Of a stretch of DNA of 32,744 bases, positions 1-7,223 are shown one piece after another. The DNA is from Thermocaproicibacter sp002410755 (GTDB lineage Bacteria > Bacillota > Clostridia > Oscillospirales > Acutalibacteraceae): assembly GCA_036839715.1 (NCBI GenBank), contig DAITDU010000017.1, positions 1-32,744 of the forward strand. Direction: 5' to 3'. The notes below the pieces were generated by a model that worked only from the letters and a program-made list of their open reading frames with translations, had not been told where the DNA came from and made no database searches. How positions within the stretch are numbered: position 1 is the first letter of the stretch; each line of letters begins with the position of its first letter. Position numbers and translations under genes: made by a program.

Positions 1-54
1 ACCCCCGACCTGCTGATTACAAATCAGCTGCTCTACCAACTGAGCTACGCCAGC
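1..54 (-). tRNA. tRNA-Thr (anticodon UGU), truncated at the window edge
   Basis: Read on the minus strand from base 54, the sequence folds as an elongator tRNA: a 7-base acceptor strand (GCTGGCG), a D arm (GCTC/GAGC) and an anticodon stem GCTGA/TCAGC around the loop TTTGTAA. The variable loop AGGTC and the first T-stem strand GGGGG follow. The anticodon TGT (bases 19-21) reads ACA threonine codons. The T loop and acceptor 3' strand lie left of the window. A near-consensus promoter stands just upstream (74-102). Confidence 0.95.
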
Positions 55-73
55 ATTTTCACAACGCGTTGTT

Positions 74-102
74 ATTATAACACGGTAATTTTACAGTGTC
101 AA
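74..102 (-). promoter_or_regulatory. Sigma-A promoter of tRNA-Thr
   Basis: On the minus strand TTGACA (97-102) and TATAAT (74-79) are separated by 17 bases, with an extended -10 TG one base before TATAAT. This is a full consensus housekeeping promoter about 20 bases before the tRNA 5' end. The predicted start falls in the perfect palindrome ACAACGCGTTGT (61-72). Confidence 0.9.
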
Positions 103-443
103 GACTTTTTCAAGAATCCTCAGTATACGTTGCAGGACTGCAAAACATTTTGGATGAATAAAAAAAGTAAAACCGACAATGGGATCCATCAGTTAGGGTT
201 AAGTTGTTACACGATTCAGCCGGAAGAAAATGTCCATTCCTATATGACAGCGTAACACAGGAAATAAAGCAGGTAATCCCTGATTCGCTATTCAGAGAAA
301 TTTGGCGTTAGCTGTTCCAGTTGGAAGTACTATATAAATAAACTGCCCGTAAATTTACTTTTCAAAATACTTCATATAGGCTTTGGAAGGAACAGCAAAT
401 TGCCGTCTAAATAACTATAGGCTTTTAGTTTATGACCGCTAAA

Positions 444-471
444 ACTTTTACAGATACACTTTTACAGATAC
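444..471. repeat. 14-bp perfect tandem duplication
   Basis: The unit ACTTTTACAGATAC occurs twice in immediate succession (444-457 and 458-471). It lies in non-coding DNA and looks like a simple slippage duplication. Confidence 0.8.
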
Positions 472-732
472 ATATTAAGAATGAATGGAACAGAAATAAA
501 CGGTTTTCCCGGCTTGGAGAAGATTTAATTAACAGGAAATGTCATTGACTATAATAAAAAATGAAAAGAATATTACCGTGCTAAATTGTCGTAGATCCCG
601 AATTTTGCAAAAATTCCTTATAAGTAAAATCATGAAAGATTGATTTACTCCTTACCAAATGGCAAGCATAACTGGCGGAAAACAAGTAGCATTTTTGTAA
701 ACTTTTATCCTTCCAGGATTATCATTTCACGC

Positions 733-738
733 TATAAT
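733..738 (+). promoter_or_regulatory. Candidate -10 box for the 56-codon ORF
   Basis: TATAAT lies 20 bases before the ATG at 758. No good -35 box is visible 16-18 bases upstream, so this is only a candidate. Confidence 0.35.
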
Positions 739-757
739 AATTCCAGGGGGAATTCAT

Positions 758-928
758 ATGACAATTTTCGACATTAAGCACTTAGACCGCCATTTGAGAG
801 AAATTTCTGATCCGCTTGGGACAGGATTCCCGATTTTTAAAAAAATCATCGCAGAAACTGCCGAGAAATATGAGATGTCAATAAGTGGAGTACTTCAAAA
901 ATATATTGCATGGCGATGGAGAAAATAA
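758..928 (+). CDS. Small hypothetical protein (56 aa)
   Basis: This ORF starts at an ATG preceded by AGGGGG seven bases upstream, with a TATAAT further upstream, so expression is plausible. The product starts MTIFDIKHLD and ends YIAWRWRK. It has no signal peptide or membrane segment. The middle (IIAETAEKYEMSISGVLQKY) could form two helices, but I recognise no domain. It stands alone between a gene-poor stretch and mgsA on the same strand. It could be the start of a degraded longer gene or a genuine small protein. Function unknown. Confidence 0.45.
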   Translation: MTIFDIKHLDRHLREISDPLGTGFPIFKKIIAETAEKYEMSISGVLQKYIAWRWRK

Positions 929-1027
929 AGAGAACTTTGTAAGCAAAGAAGCCTGAGAAGGTTTGTATTTTTGGGCAGTCGGAAGAATTTATAAAGTGAT
1001 AAAACTTATGAATCCCGGCGGGAAGCG

Positions 1028-1036
1028 TGTTATAAT
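1028..1036 (+). promoter_or_regulatory. Extended -10 promoter before mgsA
   Basis: TGTTATAAT is a perfect extended -10 element about 100 bases before the mgsA ATG. The -35 region is poor, which extended -10 promoters tolerate. It probably drives the mgsA-HPr-like-cdd-pdp operon. Confidence 0.6.
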
Positions 1037-1138
1037 ACTTTATAAGAAGGGGAAAACCTGCTTCGGGGAATGGCAGATATTGATTTGGTTTTAGCAATTA
1101 GGAAAGGAATAAAAAGAATACTTGGCAAGGAGAATAAT

Positions 1139-1621
1139 ATGAACGATTCTTATATCACTTTTACTATTGGTAAGCAAAAAACGATTGCCCTGATTGCTCA
1201 TGATGGAAAAAAACGTGAGCTGATTGAATGGTGTTCGGAAAACAGGGATATTCTGAAAAAGCACCGACTCTGTGGAACGGGCACATCTGCAAGGCTTGTT
1301 TCAGAAAAAACTGGCCTTCCGGTAAAAGCCTACAACAGTGGCCCGCTTGGCGGCGACCAGCAAATCGGGGCGAAAATCGTGGAGGGTATTATCAATTTCG
1401 TCGTCTTTTTCTCGGACCCGCTTGAAGCCCAACCGCATGACCCGGATGTTAAGGCACTGTTGCGTATTGCACAGGTCTATGATATCCCGATTGCAAATAA
1501 TCGGGCGACAGCTGATTTTATGATTCATTCTCCGTTGATGGATCAAGAGTATGAGCACCGTGTCATCAATTTCAGGCAGAATGTTATTGACCGCGTGAAC
1601 GAAAAGAGCAAGCTGCTTTAA
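1139..1621 (+). CDS. mgsA: Methylglyoxal synthase
   Basis: Converts dihydroxyacetone phosphate to methylglyoxal and phosphate, a cytosolic bypass of lower glycolysis used when sugar phosphates accumulate. The 160-residue product carries the whole family signature: IALIAHDGKK (16-25; His21, Asp22, Lys25), GTGTSARL (46-53), GGDQQIGA (71-78; Asp73 matches the catalytic Asp71 of the E. coli enzyme) and PHDPDVKALLR (99-109; His100 and Asp103 match His98 and Asp101). I chose the ATG at 1139 because AAGGAG lies six bases upstream. An in-frame ATG at 1070 would add 23 residues absent from the family and has no good ribosome site. First gene of a four-gene unit. Confidence 0.95.
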   Translation: MNDSYITFTIGKQKTIALIAHDGKKRELIEWCSENRDILKKHRLCGTGTSARLVSEKTGLPVKAYNSGPLGGDQQIGAKIVEGIINFVVFFSDPLEAQPHDPDVKALLRIAQVYDIPIANNRATADFMIHSPLMDQEYEHRVINFRQNVIDRVNEKSKLL

Positions 1622-1640
1622 AAAGGAGGGACATTTTCAG

Positions 1641-1874
1641 ATGGTTACAGCAGAAATTTTGCTTGATACAGTTCAGAAAGTAAAAGATTTTTCTTCCTCA
1701 ATTATAAAAATGGAAGCAGAATGTGAGCTTGTACAGGGGCTGCGGATTTTGGATGCAAAATCGATTATGGGAATTTTCAGTCTTGACCTGTCAAAGCCGA
1801 TTCAACTACGGATTGATTCCGACGGTTCAGATGTTCCTGAAGGCCTAAAGAGATTCCTCGTAAAAAATGAATGA
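1641..1874 (+). CDS. HPr-like protein lacking the phosphorylatable histidine
   Basis: A 77-residue single-domain protein resembling HPr, the phosphocarrier of the sugar phosphotransferase system. The central helix motif AKSIMGIFSLDLSKP (39-53) matches the Ser46 region of HPr, where HPr kinase acts; Ser41 is the counterpart. The protein contains no histidine at all, so it cannot carry phosphate as HPr does at His15. Similar His-less HPr-like proteins exist in Clostridia as far as I recall; their role is not established. A strong ribosome site AAGGAGGG sits 10 bases before the ATG. Its end overlaps cdd by eight bases, so the two are probably translationally coupled. A regulatory rather than catalytic role is an inference. 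Confidence 0.8.
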   Translation: MVTAEILLDTVQKVKDFSSSIIKMEAECELVQGLRILDAKSIMGIFSLDLSKPIQLRIDSDGSDVPEGLKRFLVKNE

Positions 1875-2304
1875 CAAGCAACTTTTACAAGAAGCGGCAA
1901 AAGCGAGAAAATTTGCTTATGTGCCGTATTCCCACTTTGCCGTGGGGGCAGCCCTGGTAACGGAAGATGGAAAAATCTATACCGGCTGCAATATTGAATC
2001 AGCGTCCTATACGCCAACAAACTGTGCAGAGCGGACTGCTTTTTTCAAGGCAGTCAGCGAAGGTGAGCGGCATTTTAGAGCGATTGCCATTGTTGGCGGG
2101 GAAGAGGGAAGTCCGGCAAAGAAGCTCTGTCCGCCCTGCGGTGTTTGCCGCCAAGTGATGATGGAATTCTGTAATCCAAATACTTTCCAAATTATCCTTG
2201 CCGATGATATAGATCACCCGCGGAGTTTTTTGCTGAAGGAGATTCTCCCTCTTGGCTTCGGACCAAAAAATCTGCAACCAGAAAGAGGCGGAATGGCAAG
2301 ATGA
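1867..2304 (+). CDS. cdd: Cytidine deaminase
   Basis: Hydrolyses cytidine and deoxycytidine to uridine and deoxyuridine in pyrimidine salvage. The 145-residue length fits the small homotetrameric bacterial class. The zinc site is intact: CAER with Cys53 and catalytic Glu55, and PCGVCRQ with Cys91 and Cys94. The substrate motif around YVPYSHFAVGAAL (18-30) is present. The ATG lies inside the last codons of the HPr-like gene and lacks a strong ribosome site, so coupling is likely. Its stop overlaps the start of the phosphorylase gene by four bases, and that enzyme would use the uridine and deoxyuridine made here. Confidence 0.96.
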   Translation: MNDKQLLQEAAKARKFAYVPYSHFAVGAALVTEDGKIYTGCNIESASYTPTNCAERTAFFKAVSEGERHFRAIAIVGGEEGSPAKKLCPPCGVCRQVMMEFCNPNTFQIILADDIDHPRSFLLKEILPLGFGPKNLQPERGGMAR

Positions 2305-3629
2305 GAATGTATCATATCATTGAGCGCAAGAAGCTCGGTGAGGAGTTGTCCGCAGAGGAAATCCGATTTTTCATTAAAGGCTATGTGACTGGTGAAATTC
2401 CGGATTATCAAATTTCTGCCTTACTGATGGCAATCTGCTTTCAAGGCATGACGCCGGAAGAAACAGTAAATTTGACGCTGGCTATGGCAGATTCCGGGGA
2501 AAAGGCTGACCTTTCTACTATTCCAGGCATTAAGGTGGATAAGCACAGCACAGGTGGCGTTGGGGACAAAACAACACTTGTGGTTGCCCCAATTGTCGCT
2601 TCACAGGGGGTGCCTGTAGCTAAAATGAGCGGGCGCGGCCTTGGCCATACCGGTGGAACAATTGACAAGCTGATGTCAATTCCGGGGATGCAGACGTCAA
2701 TCAGTCGGGAACATTTTCTTGAGATTGTCCGCAAAGTTGGCTTAAGTATTATCAGTCAGTCCGGCAACCTGGTACCTGCCGACAAGAAACTGTATGCTTT
2801 GCGTGATGTTACTGCAACGGTTGACAGCATTCCGCTGATTGCTTCCAGTATTATGAGCAAAAAGATTGCATCTGGTGCGGACTGTATTTTGCTTGATGTC
2901 AAAACTGGAAGCGGCGCATTTATGAAGACAGTGAGTGATTCCCTGAAGCTGGCACAGACGATGGTGACGATCGGGGAAAAGGTGGGACGGAAGACAGTTG
3001 CCCTTGTGACCGATATGGATCAGCCGCTTGGAAGGACAATCGGGAATTCGCTGGAAGTTACGGAGGCATGTCGGACTTTGCAGGGGAAAGGGCCGGTCGA
3101 TTTGACGGAGCTCTGCACGGAACTTGCTGCGGGTATGCTTTTCTTAGCTGAGAAAGGGAAGATGGAAAGCTGTCGTGCCATGGCAAAAAGCAGTATCTCT
3201 AGTGGTTCTGCCTTTGCGAAGCTAAAGGAGATGGTTAAAGCGCAGGGTGGCGATCCTTCTGTGCTGGATGATCCCCAGAAGTTTGAACAGCCGAAAGAAA
3301 AGTGCAATGTTACAGCACCAACATCCGGCTATCTATATGCGGTGGATGCGGAACAGTGCGGAATTGCCTCCATGGAGCTTGGGGCCGGACGCAAGACAAA
3401 AGACGATGCCATTGACTATGCTGCCGGTATTACTTTGTTTAAAAAGAAAGGCGATTTTGTCAGGGCAGGGGAAACGCTTGCAGTGTTTGCTTCTTCGTCT
3501 GATGAGCTGTGCAAAACAGCGCGAAAAACATTTCTGAATGCTATTAAAATTCGGGGAAAGAAGCCAGCTTGCCACCCGCTGATTTTGGCCCGTGTCTCAA
3601 AGAAGGGCGTACAGCGTTTCCAAACTTAA
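2301..3629 (+). CDS. pdp: Pyrimidine-nucleoside phosphorylase
   Basis: Splits uridine, deoxyuridine or thymidine with phosphate into free base and (deoxy)ribose-1-phosphate. The 442-residue protein has the N-terminal helical domain, the phosphate-binding KHSTGGVGDK (81-90), the family signature SGRGLGHTGGTIDKL (110-124), and the ADKKLYALRDVTATVDS and SSIMSKKIASGAD stretches of the active site. The C-terminal alpha/beta domain with LGAGRKTKDD is present. Length and sequence favour the pyrimidine-nucleoside phosphorylase (Pdp) branch of Gram-positives over the thymidine-specific DeoA, but the two are close. It overlaps cdd by four bases (ATGA) and is last in the operon; a strong hairpin follows at 3666-3699. 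Confidence 0.94.
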   Translation: MRMYHIIERKKLGEELSAEEIRFFIKGYVTGEIPDYQISALLMAICFQGMTPEETVNLTLAMADSGEKADLSTIPGIKVDKHSTGGVGDKTTLVVAPIVASQGVPVAKMSGRGLGHTGGTIDKLMSIPGMQTSISREHFLEIVRKVGLSIISQSGNLVPADKKLYALRDVTATVDSIPLIASSIMSKKIASGADCILLDVKTGSGAFMKTVSDSLKLAQTMVTIGEKVGRKTVALVTDMDQPLGRTIGNSLEVTEACRTLQGKGPVDLTELCTELAAGMLFLAEKGKMESCRAMAKSSISSGSAFAKLKEMVKAQGGDPSVLDDPQKFEQPKEKCNVTAPTSGYLYAVDAEQCGIASMELGAGRKTKDDAIDYAAGITLFKKKGDFVRAGETLAVFASSSDELCKTARKTFLNAIKIRGKKPACHPLILARVSKKGVQRFQT

Positions 3630-3665
3630 TTGCTCATTAATACACATATGTTCCCATACTTCAAG

Positions 3666-3699
3666 AAGGGCCATAGCACAAATCAGTGCTATGGCCCTT
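3666..3699. terminator. Hairpin between convergent genes, probably a bidirectional terminator
   Basis: AAGGGCCATAGCAC and GTGCTATGGCCCTT form a perfect 14-bp stem around the loop AAATCA. It lies between the stop of pdp and the stop of the convergent deacetylase gene. The U-tract is weak on both strands, so the stem itself would do most of the work. Confidence 0.75.
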
Positions 3700-3743
3700 C
3701 CTATATGAAACCGAAGCGTAAGCTTGTCCTGATGACAGGTTGC

Positions 3744-4631
3744 CTAAGACAATTTTGCAAATTCATAGCCCTGTTTCCTTGCCTCGTCAATAAAGGCCCC
3801 AAGAATATCTGTATTGTCTTTTGAGACAGCATGCAAAAGATAAATAGCACCATTATGCAGGCCACCCACGATTTTTTTATAAGCCTTTTGAGAACCCATC
3901 TGTTTTTTGGGGTTCCAGTCAACATAGGCAAAACTCCAAAAAACTGATTTATATTGCAGCCTTTGTGCCAGAGCAAGTGTCCTTTCCGAGTATTCTCCCA
4001 TTGGAGGCCTAAACAATGTCATCGTGTAATTGAAATTTTCCTTAATATAGTTATGCAGATTTGTGATTTCACCCGCTGCTTTCGTAAGGCTGAGAGTCGG
4101 CATGGACGGGTGAGTGTAGCTATGGTTTCCAACTATATGACCTTCCTCAATCATTCGCTGGACTAGGTCATGGTTCCTTTTTGCATAATCATAAGTGACA
4201 AAGAATACAGCGGGTACTTTTTTCTCTTTTAATGAATCCAGTATTTTTGAAGTGTATCCGTTTTCATATCCTTCGTCAAAAGTGAGATATATTCTTTTTG
4301 TGTTATCTTTAATAAAAACCGCATTGTACTTGCCATATTTGTTCTGAAACTGCGTACAGGAGATAGGACGGTTATCTTTATCGACCTGTGTTCCCTGCCC
4401 CCAGCCGTGTTTGGTATTGTCCAGATTTTCCAGCCCGGTCAAATTAACAGCAGAACTTAAGGCACTGCTTTTGGTATTTGATACCATATTCTTATTTGCA
4501 TCTACAGCAATTTTCGATGAGTTCGCTGATGGTGCTTCTGTAGAGCTGCTGTTGTTGGAGGACCCTTTGCTGCAGGAAACTGTAGTGGTAAGCAGGCAGC
4601 AGACTAATAAAGCTGCAATAAATTTTTTCAT
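3744..4631 (-). CDS. Polysaccharide deacetylase, PdaA type (peptidoglycan N-acetylmuramic acid deacetylase)
   Basis: A 295-residue exported protein. The N-terminus is a signal peptide (residues 1-19) ending TTVSC with Cys20, so probably a lipoprotein although the lipobox is not ideal. A Ser/Asn/Ala-rich linker (21-70) follows, then a NodB deacetylase domain (about 113-290). Motifs: TFDEGYENGYT (117-127, catalytic base Asp119), metal-binding HSYTH (170-174), RPPMGEYS (208-215) and LLHAVS (265-270, His267). TFDEGYENG rather than TFDDG is typical of PdaA, which in Bacillus makes the muramic-delta-lactam of spore cortex. A housekeeping wall role is the alternative. It is transcribed alone, towards pdp. 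A CATAATA box on the minus strand (4657-4663) resembles a sigma-G -10 element. Confidence 0.88.
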   Translation of the reverse strand: MKKFIAALLVCCLLTTTVSCSKGSSNNSSSTEAPSANSSKIAVDANKNMVSNTKSSALSSAVNLTGLENLDNTKHGWGQGTQVDKDNRPISCTQFQNKYGKYNAVFIKDNTKRIYLTFDEGYENGYTSKILDSLKEKKVPAVFFVTYDYAKRNHDLVQRMIEEGHIVGNHSYTHPSMPTLSLTKAAGEITNLHNYIKENFNYTMTLFRPPMGEYSERTLALAQRLQYKSVFWSFAYVDWNPKKQMGSQKAYKKIVGGLHNGAIYLLHAVSKDNTDILGAFIDEARKQGYEFAKLS

Positions 4632-4868
4632 TTTCCCAAGTCACTTCCCTTCCTTTTATTATGGATTGATGAGATTCAATTATTGCTGTAAAAAATTAGG
4701 CCTTTCTTTTCTTTACTCTGTACCAAACAGAAACTTCTTAAAAAAAGACTGAGCTAATACGGGGAATTTCCCGTGCTGCCTTTGAAATGTTCTGATTTTT
4801 TTTCGGCCAGCATATCGTATTGAATGGCTTTTTCCATAGCAGAAAAGCAGGAAGAGGGTAAATGCTTA

Positions 4869-5861
4869 GTGAGAATTCTATTTTGTATCCGCGGCGATTA
4901 TCTGACAAACTTTGCCGGCGATTCCAGACAGTTGCTGAAAACAGCGGATTACCTCAGAAAAAAAGGAGTATCCGTCACAGTCAACTGCGGAGAAATAACA
5001 GACTATAAGAATTTTGATTTGGTTCATCTTTTTAACCTGACCAGAATCACGGAAACTTACCACTTTTTTAAAACAGCACAGAAATTTCACAAGCCGATTG
5101 TTATTACCCCCATTTATCGGGACCTGCAAAAATATTACCGGTATATCGGTGACAGGCAGGCTGCTTCTCTTTGGAACTGTGACAGAGCTTACCGCAGGGA
5201 AATTATAAAAGGCTGTCAGATGGTATACCCGTCAAGCCTGCTGGAAAAGAATGCACTGGAGAAAGACCATGGCGGCGAATTCCCCTGTTGCCTTGTTTAT
5301 AACGGCACTTCAAAGCCAGAGGAGCCTTTTAACTCTCCCGACTTTTACAGTAAACTGATTTCCTTAAAGCCGTATCTGTTCTGCGCCGCCAGAATTTGCC
5401 CGCGAAAAAATCAGCTTGAGCTTTGCAAAGTTGCCGGACAGCTTGGACTTCATGTGGTTTTAGCCGGAACTATAAACAGCCGTTCCTATTTTGAACAATG
5501 CCTCGGCTGCTCCAATGTGCATTACTATGGAGTACTGGACGAAAATAGCCTCCGGACTGTTTATGCCAATGCGGTTCTTCATGTTCTCTGCGGCTTTGCT
5601 GAGACGTCGGGGCTTGCCAATTTGGAAGCTGGACTTTGCGGCACAGATATTGTATCAACAAGCGAAGGCTGCGCCGCCGAATATTTTGGAGACCTTTCTG
5701 GTTACTGCAATCCTTACCGGCAGGATGATTTAAAGCGGGCACTCCTTTCAGCGCTGAGCGGCTCCAGGCAACCTTCCCTGAAGCAGCACATCGAGGCCCA
5801 TTTTTTTTGGGAAAACTGCCTTTTCCCCCTGCTGGAAAGCTATCAGAAATTATTGAAATGA
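4869..5861 (+). CDS. Glycosyltransferase family 4
   Basis: A cytosolic GT-B fold glycosyltransferase of about 330 residues; donor and acceptor sugars cannot be told. The N-terminus (VRILFCIRGDYLTNFAGDSR) is the acceptor-side Rossmann half. The C-terminal half has the donor-site pattern: FCAARICPRKNQ (171-182), LAGT, YYGVLDENSL, and the EX7E motif in ETSGLANLE (Glu245, Glu253). The start is taken as GTG at 4869, ten bases after AGGAAGAGGG, because the product then begins directly at the first beta strand. An in-frame ATG at 4824 would add 15 residues and has no ribosome site. Its stop overlaps by four bases the ATG of a decayed second glycosyltransferase. Confidence 0.8.
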   Translation: MRILFCIRGDYLTNFAGDSRQLLKTADYLRKKGVSVTVNCGEITDYKNFDLVHLFNLTRITETYHFFKTAQKFHKPIVITPIYRDLQKYYRYIGDRQAASLWNCDRAYRREIIKGCQMVYPSSLLEKNALEKDHGGEFPCCLVYNGTSKPEEPFNSPDFYSKLISLKPYLFCAARICPRKNQLELCKVAGQLGLHVVLAGTINSRSYFEQCLGCSNVHYYGVLDENSLRTVYANAVLHVLCGFAETSGLANLEAGLCGTDIVSTSEGCAAEYFGDLSGYCNPYRQDDLKRALLSALSGSRQPSLKQHIEAHFFWENCLFPLLESYQKLLK

Positions 5862-6040
5862 TAAGGGAGAAGGATACTCTGTATGGTTTAGAGCCAGGCA
5901 GAGTGGGGACGAAATAGCGGCAAAGCAGAGTATTGCCATCCTGACAGCACAGTTTAATCAGTATGGCGGGGAGCGGTATCTGATTGACCTTGCAGGGCTC
6001 CTTCAAAAACTCGGCTATGCCGCTGAAGCAACCCGGCTGT
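5858..6040 (+). pseudogene. N-terminal remnant of a second glycosyltransferase, frameshifted and truncated
   Basis: An ATG at 5858 overlaps the upstream stop as ATGA, the usual sign of translational coupling. That frame reads MIREKDTLYGLEPGR and stops at 5915-5917. The neighbouring frame then continues SGDEIAAKQSIAILTAQF and QYGGERYLIDLAGLLQKLGY, which looks like the beginning of a GT-B glycosyltransferase (GGxRyxxDLAxxLxxxGY). A one-base indel near 5900-5908 would join the two. After about 55 codons homology-like sequence ends and the opposite-strand cysteine-rich gene begins. I read this as a dead coupled partner of the gene before it, cut by a rearrangement near 6035. Confidence 0.65.
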
Positions 6041-6044
6041 TTTT

Positions 6045-6947
6045 TTATTCCTTTCGTTTTTCAGGGAAAAACTGTTCGTTCGGGAATTCCATCTCGCTAA
6101 ACAACTGATACGGATCTTCCGAGCAGGAGATGCGTTCTGCTGGTTTCTGGCAGGGTTTTGACTGCACTTCCCGGCAGACAGGGCGGATGAGCTTTACGAT
6201 ACCTCCCAGGCAGATTTCAATATAAATGAAAAAGTATGGTTCACAGTATGGGCTATGGGAAGGATCACGACAGTCACAACTTGGCAGGCAGATGGGACGG
6301 ACGCTAAGAGCAAAGCTGTCTGGATTATTCCCTGTGCAGGACGGATCAATCAATTTCGCTTTGCCGGGATAGGCGATTGCCTGAATCAGAAAGTATGGAT
6401 CCTTGGAGCCGTGCCCATTGCAGAGCAGGTTGGAAAAAACCTGTGCGGATGGTTTTTCTCCACCGTAAAGCAGTACTTGCTTTTTCAGACATATTCCTGC
6501 TTCAATCCAGAATTTTCCGTCCTTCTTTTTTCCAATTTCGTTGGTAGTGGTTGGGCAGCAGACTATTTTTAAAGGCCGCATATTCGCGCCAAACAGTTGC
6601 AGGGCAAAATCAAAATAGAATACAATATCGGCATTCCAATAACCCCTTTTCATCGGTGAGGGGCAGACATTTACAATTTCAGCGCCGGTCAGACAAAAGC
6701 TGTCCTTTACGGCTTTAATGCAGGCGGTAAACTGAGGTGCAGGAATCGGGCAGCCCGGAAGGATAGTCCTCGCAAGACTTGCATCCTCATCGCATGGGGA
6801 TAAAATCATGTACTCACAGTTTTCCCGCGAAATAACAGGCCCTAATTCCTGGCATTCCTGAATTTTGCACTGGTCGAATATCTTTAACACAATCATGTTT
6901 TGCAGATTATTACAGTCCGGAACATGATTTGCTTTCTCCGGCTCCAT
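6045..6947 (-). CDS. Cysteine-rich protein of unknown function (300 aa)
   Basis: Contains 22 cysteines in 300 residues, spread over the whole length, with pairs such as QCKIQEC (26-32) and VCC, and a denser group in the C-terminal half (ICLPSCDC). There is no signal peptide and no clear membrane segment, so the cysteines would be in reducing cytosol unless used for metal binding or spore-coat crosslinking. Segments PSPMKRGYWNADIVFYFDF and CCPTTTNEIGKK look conserved, and the composition resembles an uncharacterised clostridial family I recall only loosely. A clear ribosome site GGGGGGAG lies four bases before the ATG. It runs against the glycosyltransferase remnant, and the stop codon lies right at the rearrangement point. 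Function not assigned. Confidence 0.7.
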   Translation of the reverse strand: MEPEKANHVPDCNNLQNMIVLKIFDQCKIQECQELGPVISRENCEYMILSPCDEDASLARTILPGCPIPAPQFTACIKAVKDSFCLTGAEIVNVCPSPMKRGYWNADIVFYFDFALQLFGANMRPLKIVCCPTTTNEIGKKKDGKFWIEAGICLKKQVLLYGGEKPSAQVFSNLLCNGHGSKDPYFLIQAIAYPGKAKLIDPSCTGNNPDSFALSVRPICLPSCDCRDPSHSPYCEPYFFIYIEICLGGIVKLIRPVCREVQSKPCQKPAERISCSEDPYQLFSEMEFPNEQFFPEKRKE

Positions 6948-7223
6948 TGCGCTCCCCCCAAATCGTGAATGTTATCTTTCTGCAATATAGTATGTTCTTC
7001 CAAATAAAACGTTCTTGTCTGTGCGGTGTACTGCTGCCAGTATTATTGGGCAGGACGCAGGTATAGCCAACATGGAGCCAGACATGGACTTTTTCATCGG
7101 TCTTGTCGGAAGAAATAAAGAATCCTGACAGGTTTCTGCTTATATGGAATTACCATGGCGAAAGATGTATGATAATATGAAGTTTAAGCAATTCAAATGA
7201 ATTTTTGAGTTCGGAGGCTTTTT
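6948..7223. other. Intergenic region upstream of the response regulator
   Basis: Divergent spacer between the cysteine-rich gene (minus) and the response regulator (plus). It holds a TATGATAAT at 7166-7174 as a possible -10 element without a clear -35, and GGAGG eight bases before the regulator ATG. A short open frame ending at the TGA after GRNKES (around 7130) has no start signal and looks like chance or old coding debris. Confidence 0.4.

Larger units (their letters stand above)
103..757. other. AT-rich stretch with no convincing gene
   Basis: All frames are interrupted often. The only ORFs are very short, for example a 33-codon frame from the ATG at 154 to a stop at 253-255 without a Shine-Dalgarno site. 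A perfect 14-base tandem duplication lies at 444-471. No RNA gene or transposase remnant was recognisable. The stretch may be decayed coding DNA or a long spacer; I cannot tell which. Confidence 0.5.

Noticed and set aside
311..396. Inverted repeat GCTGTTCC/GGAACAGC as ends of a small mobile element
   Set aside because: Only 8 bp match, there is no target duplication and no transposase remnant between the arms.
1..928. tRNA-Thr as attachment site of an element filling 55-928
   Set aside because: Elements usually insert at tRNA 3' ends, which here lies to the left outside the window; no integrase or repeated tRNA end is seen on this side.
6975..7135. Short open frame ending in GRNKES upstream of the response regulator
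   Set aside because: No start codon with a ribosome site and no recognisable similarity; kept only as a note in the intergenic entry.
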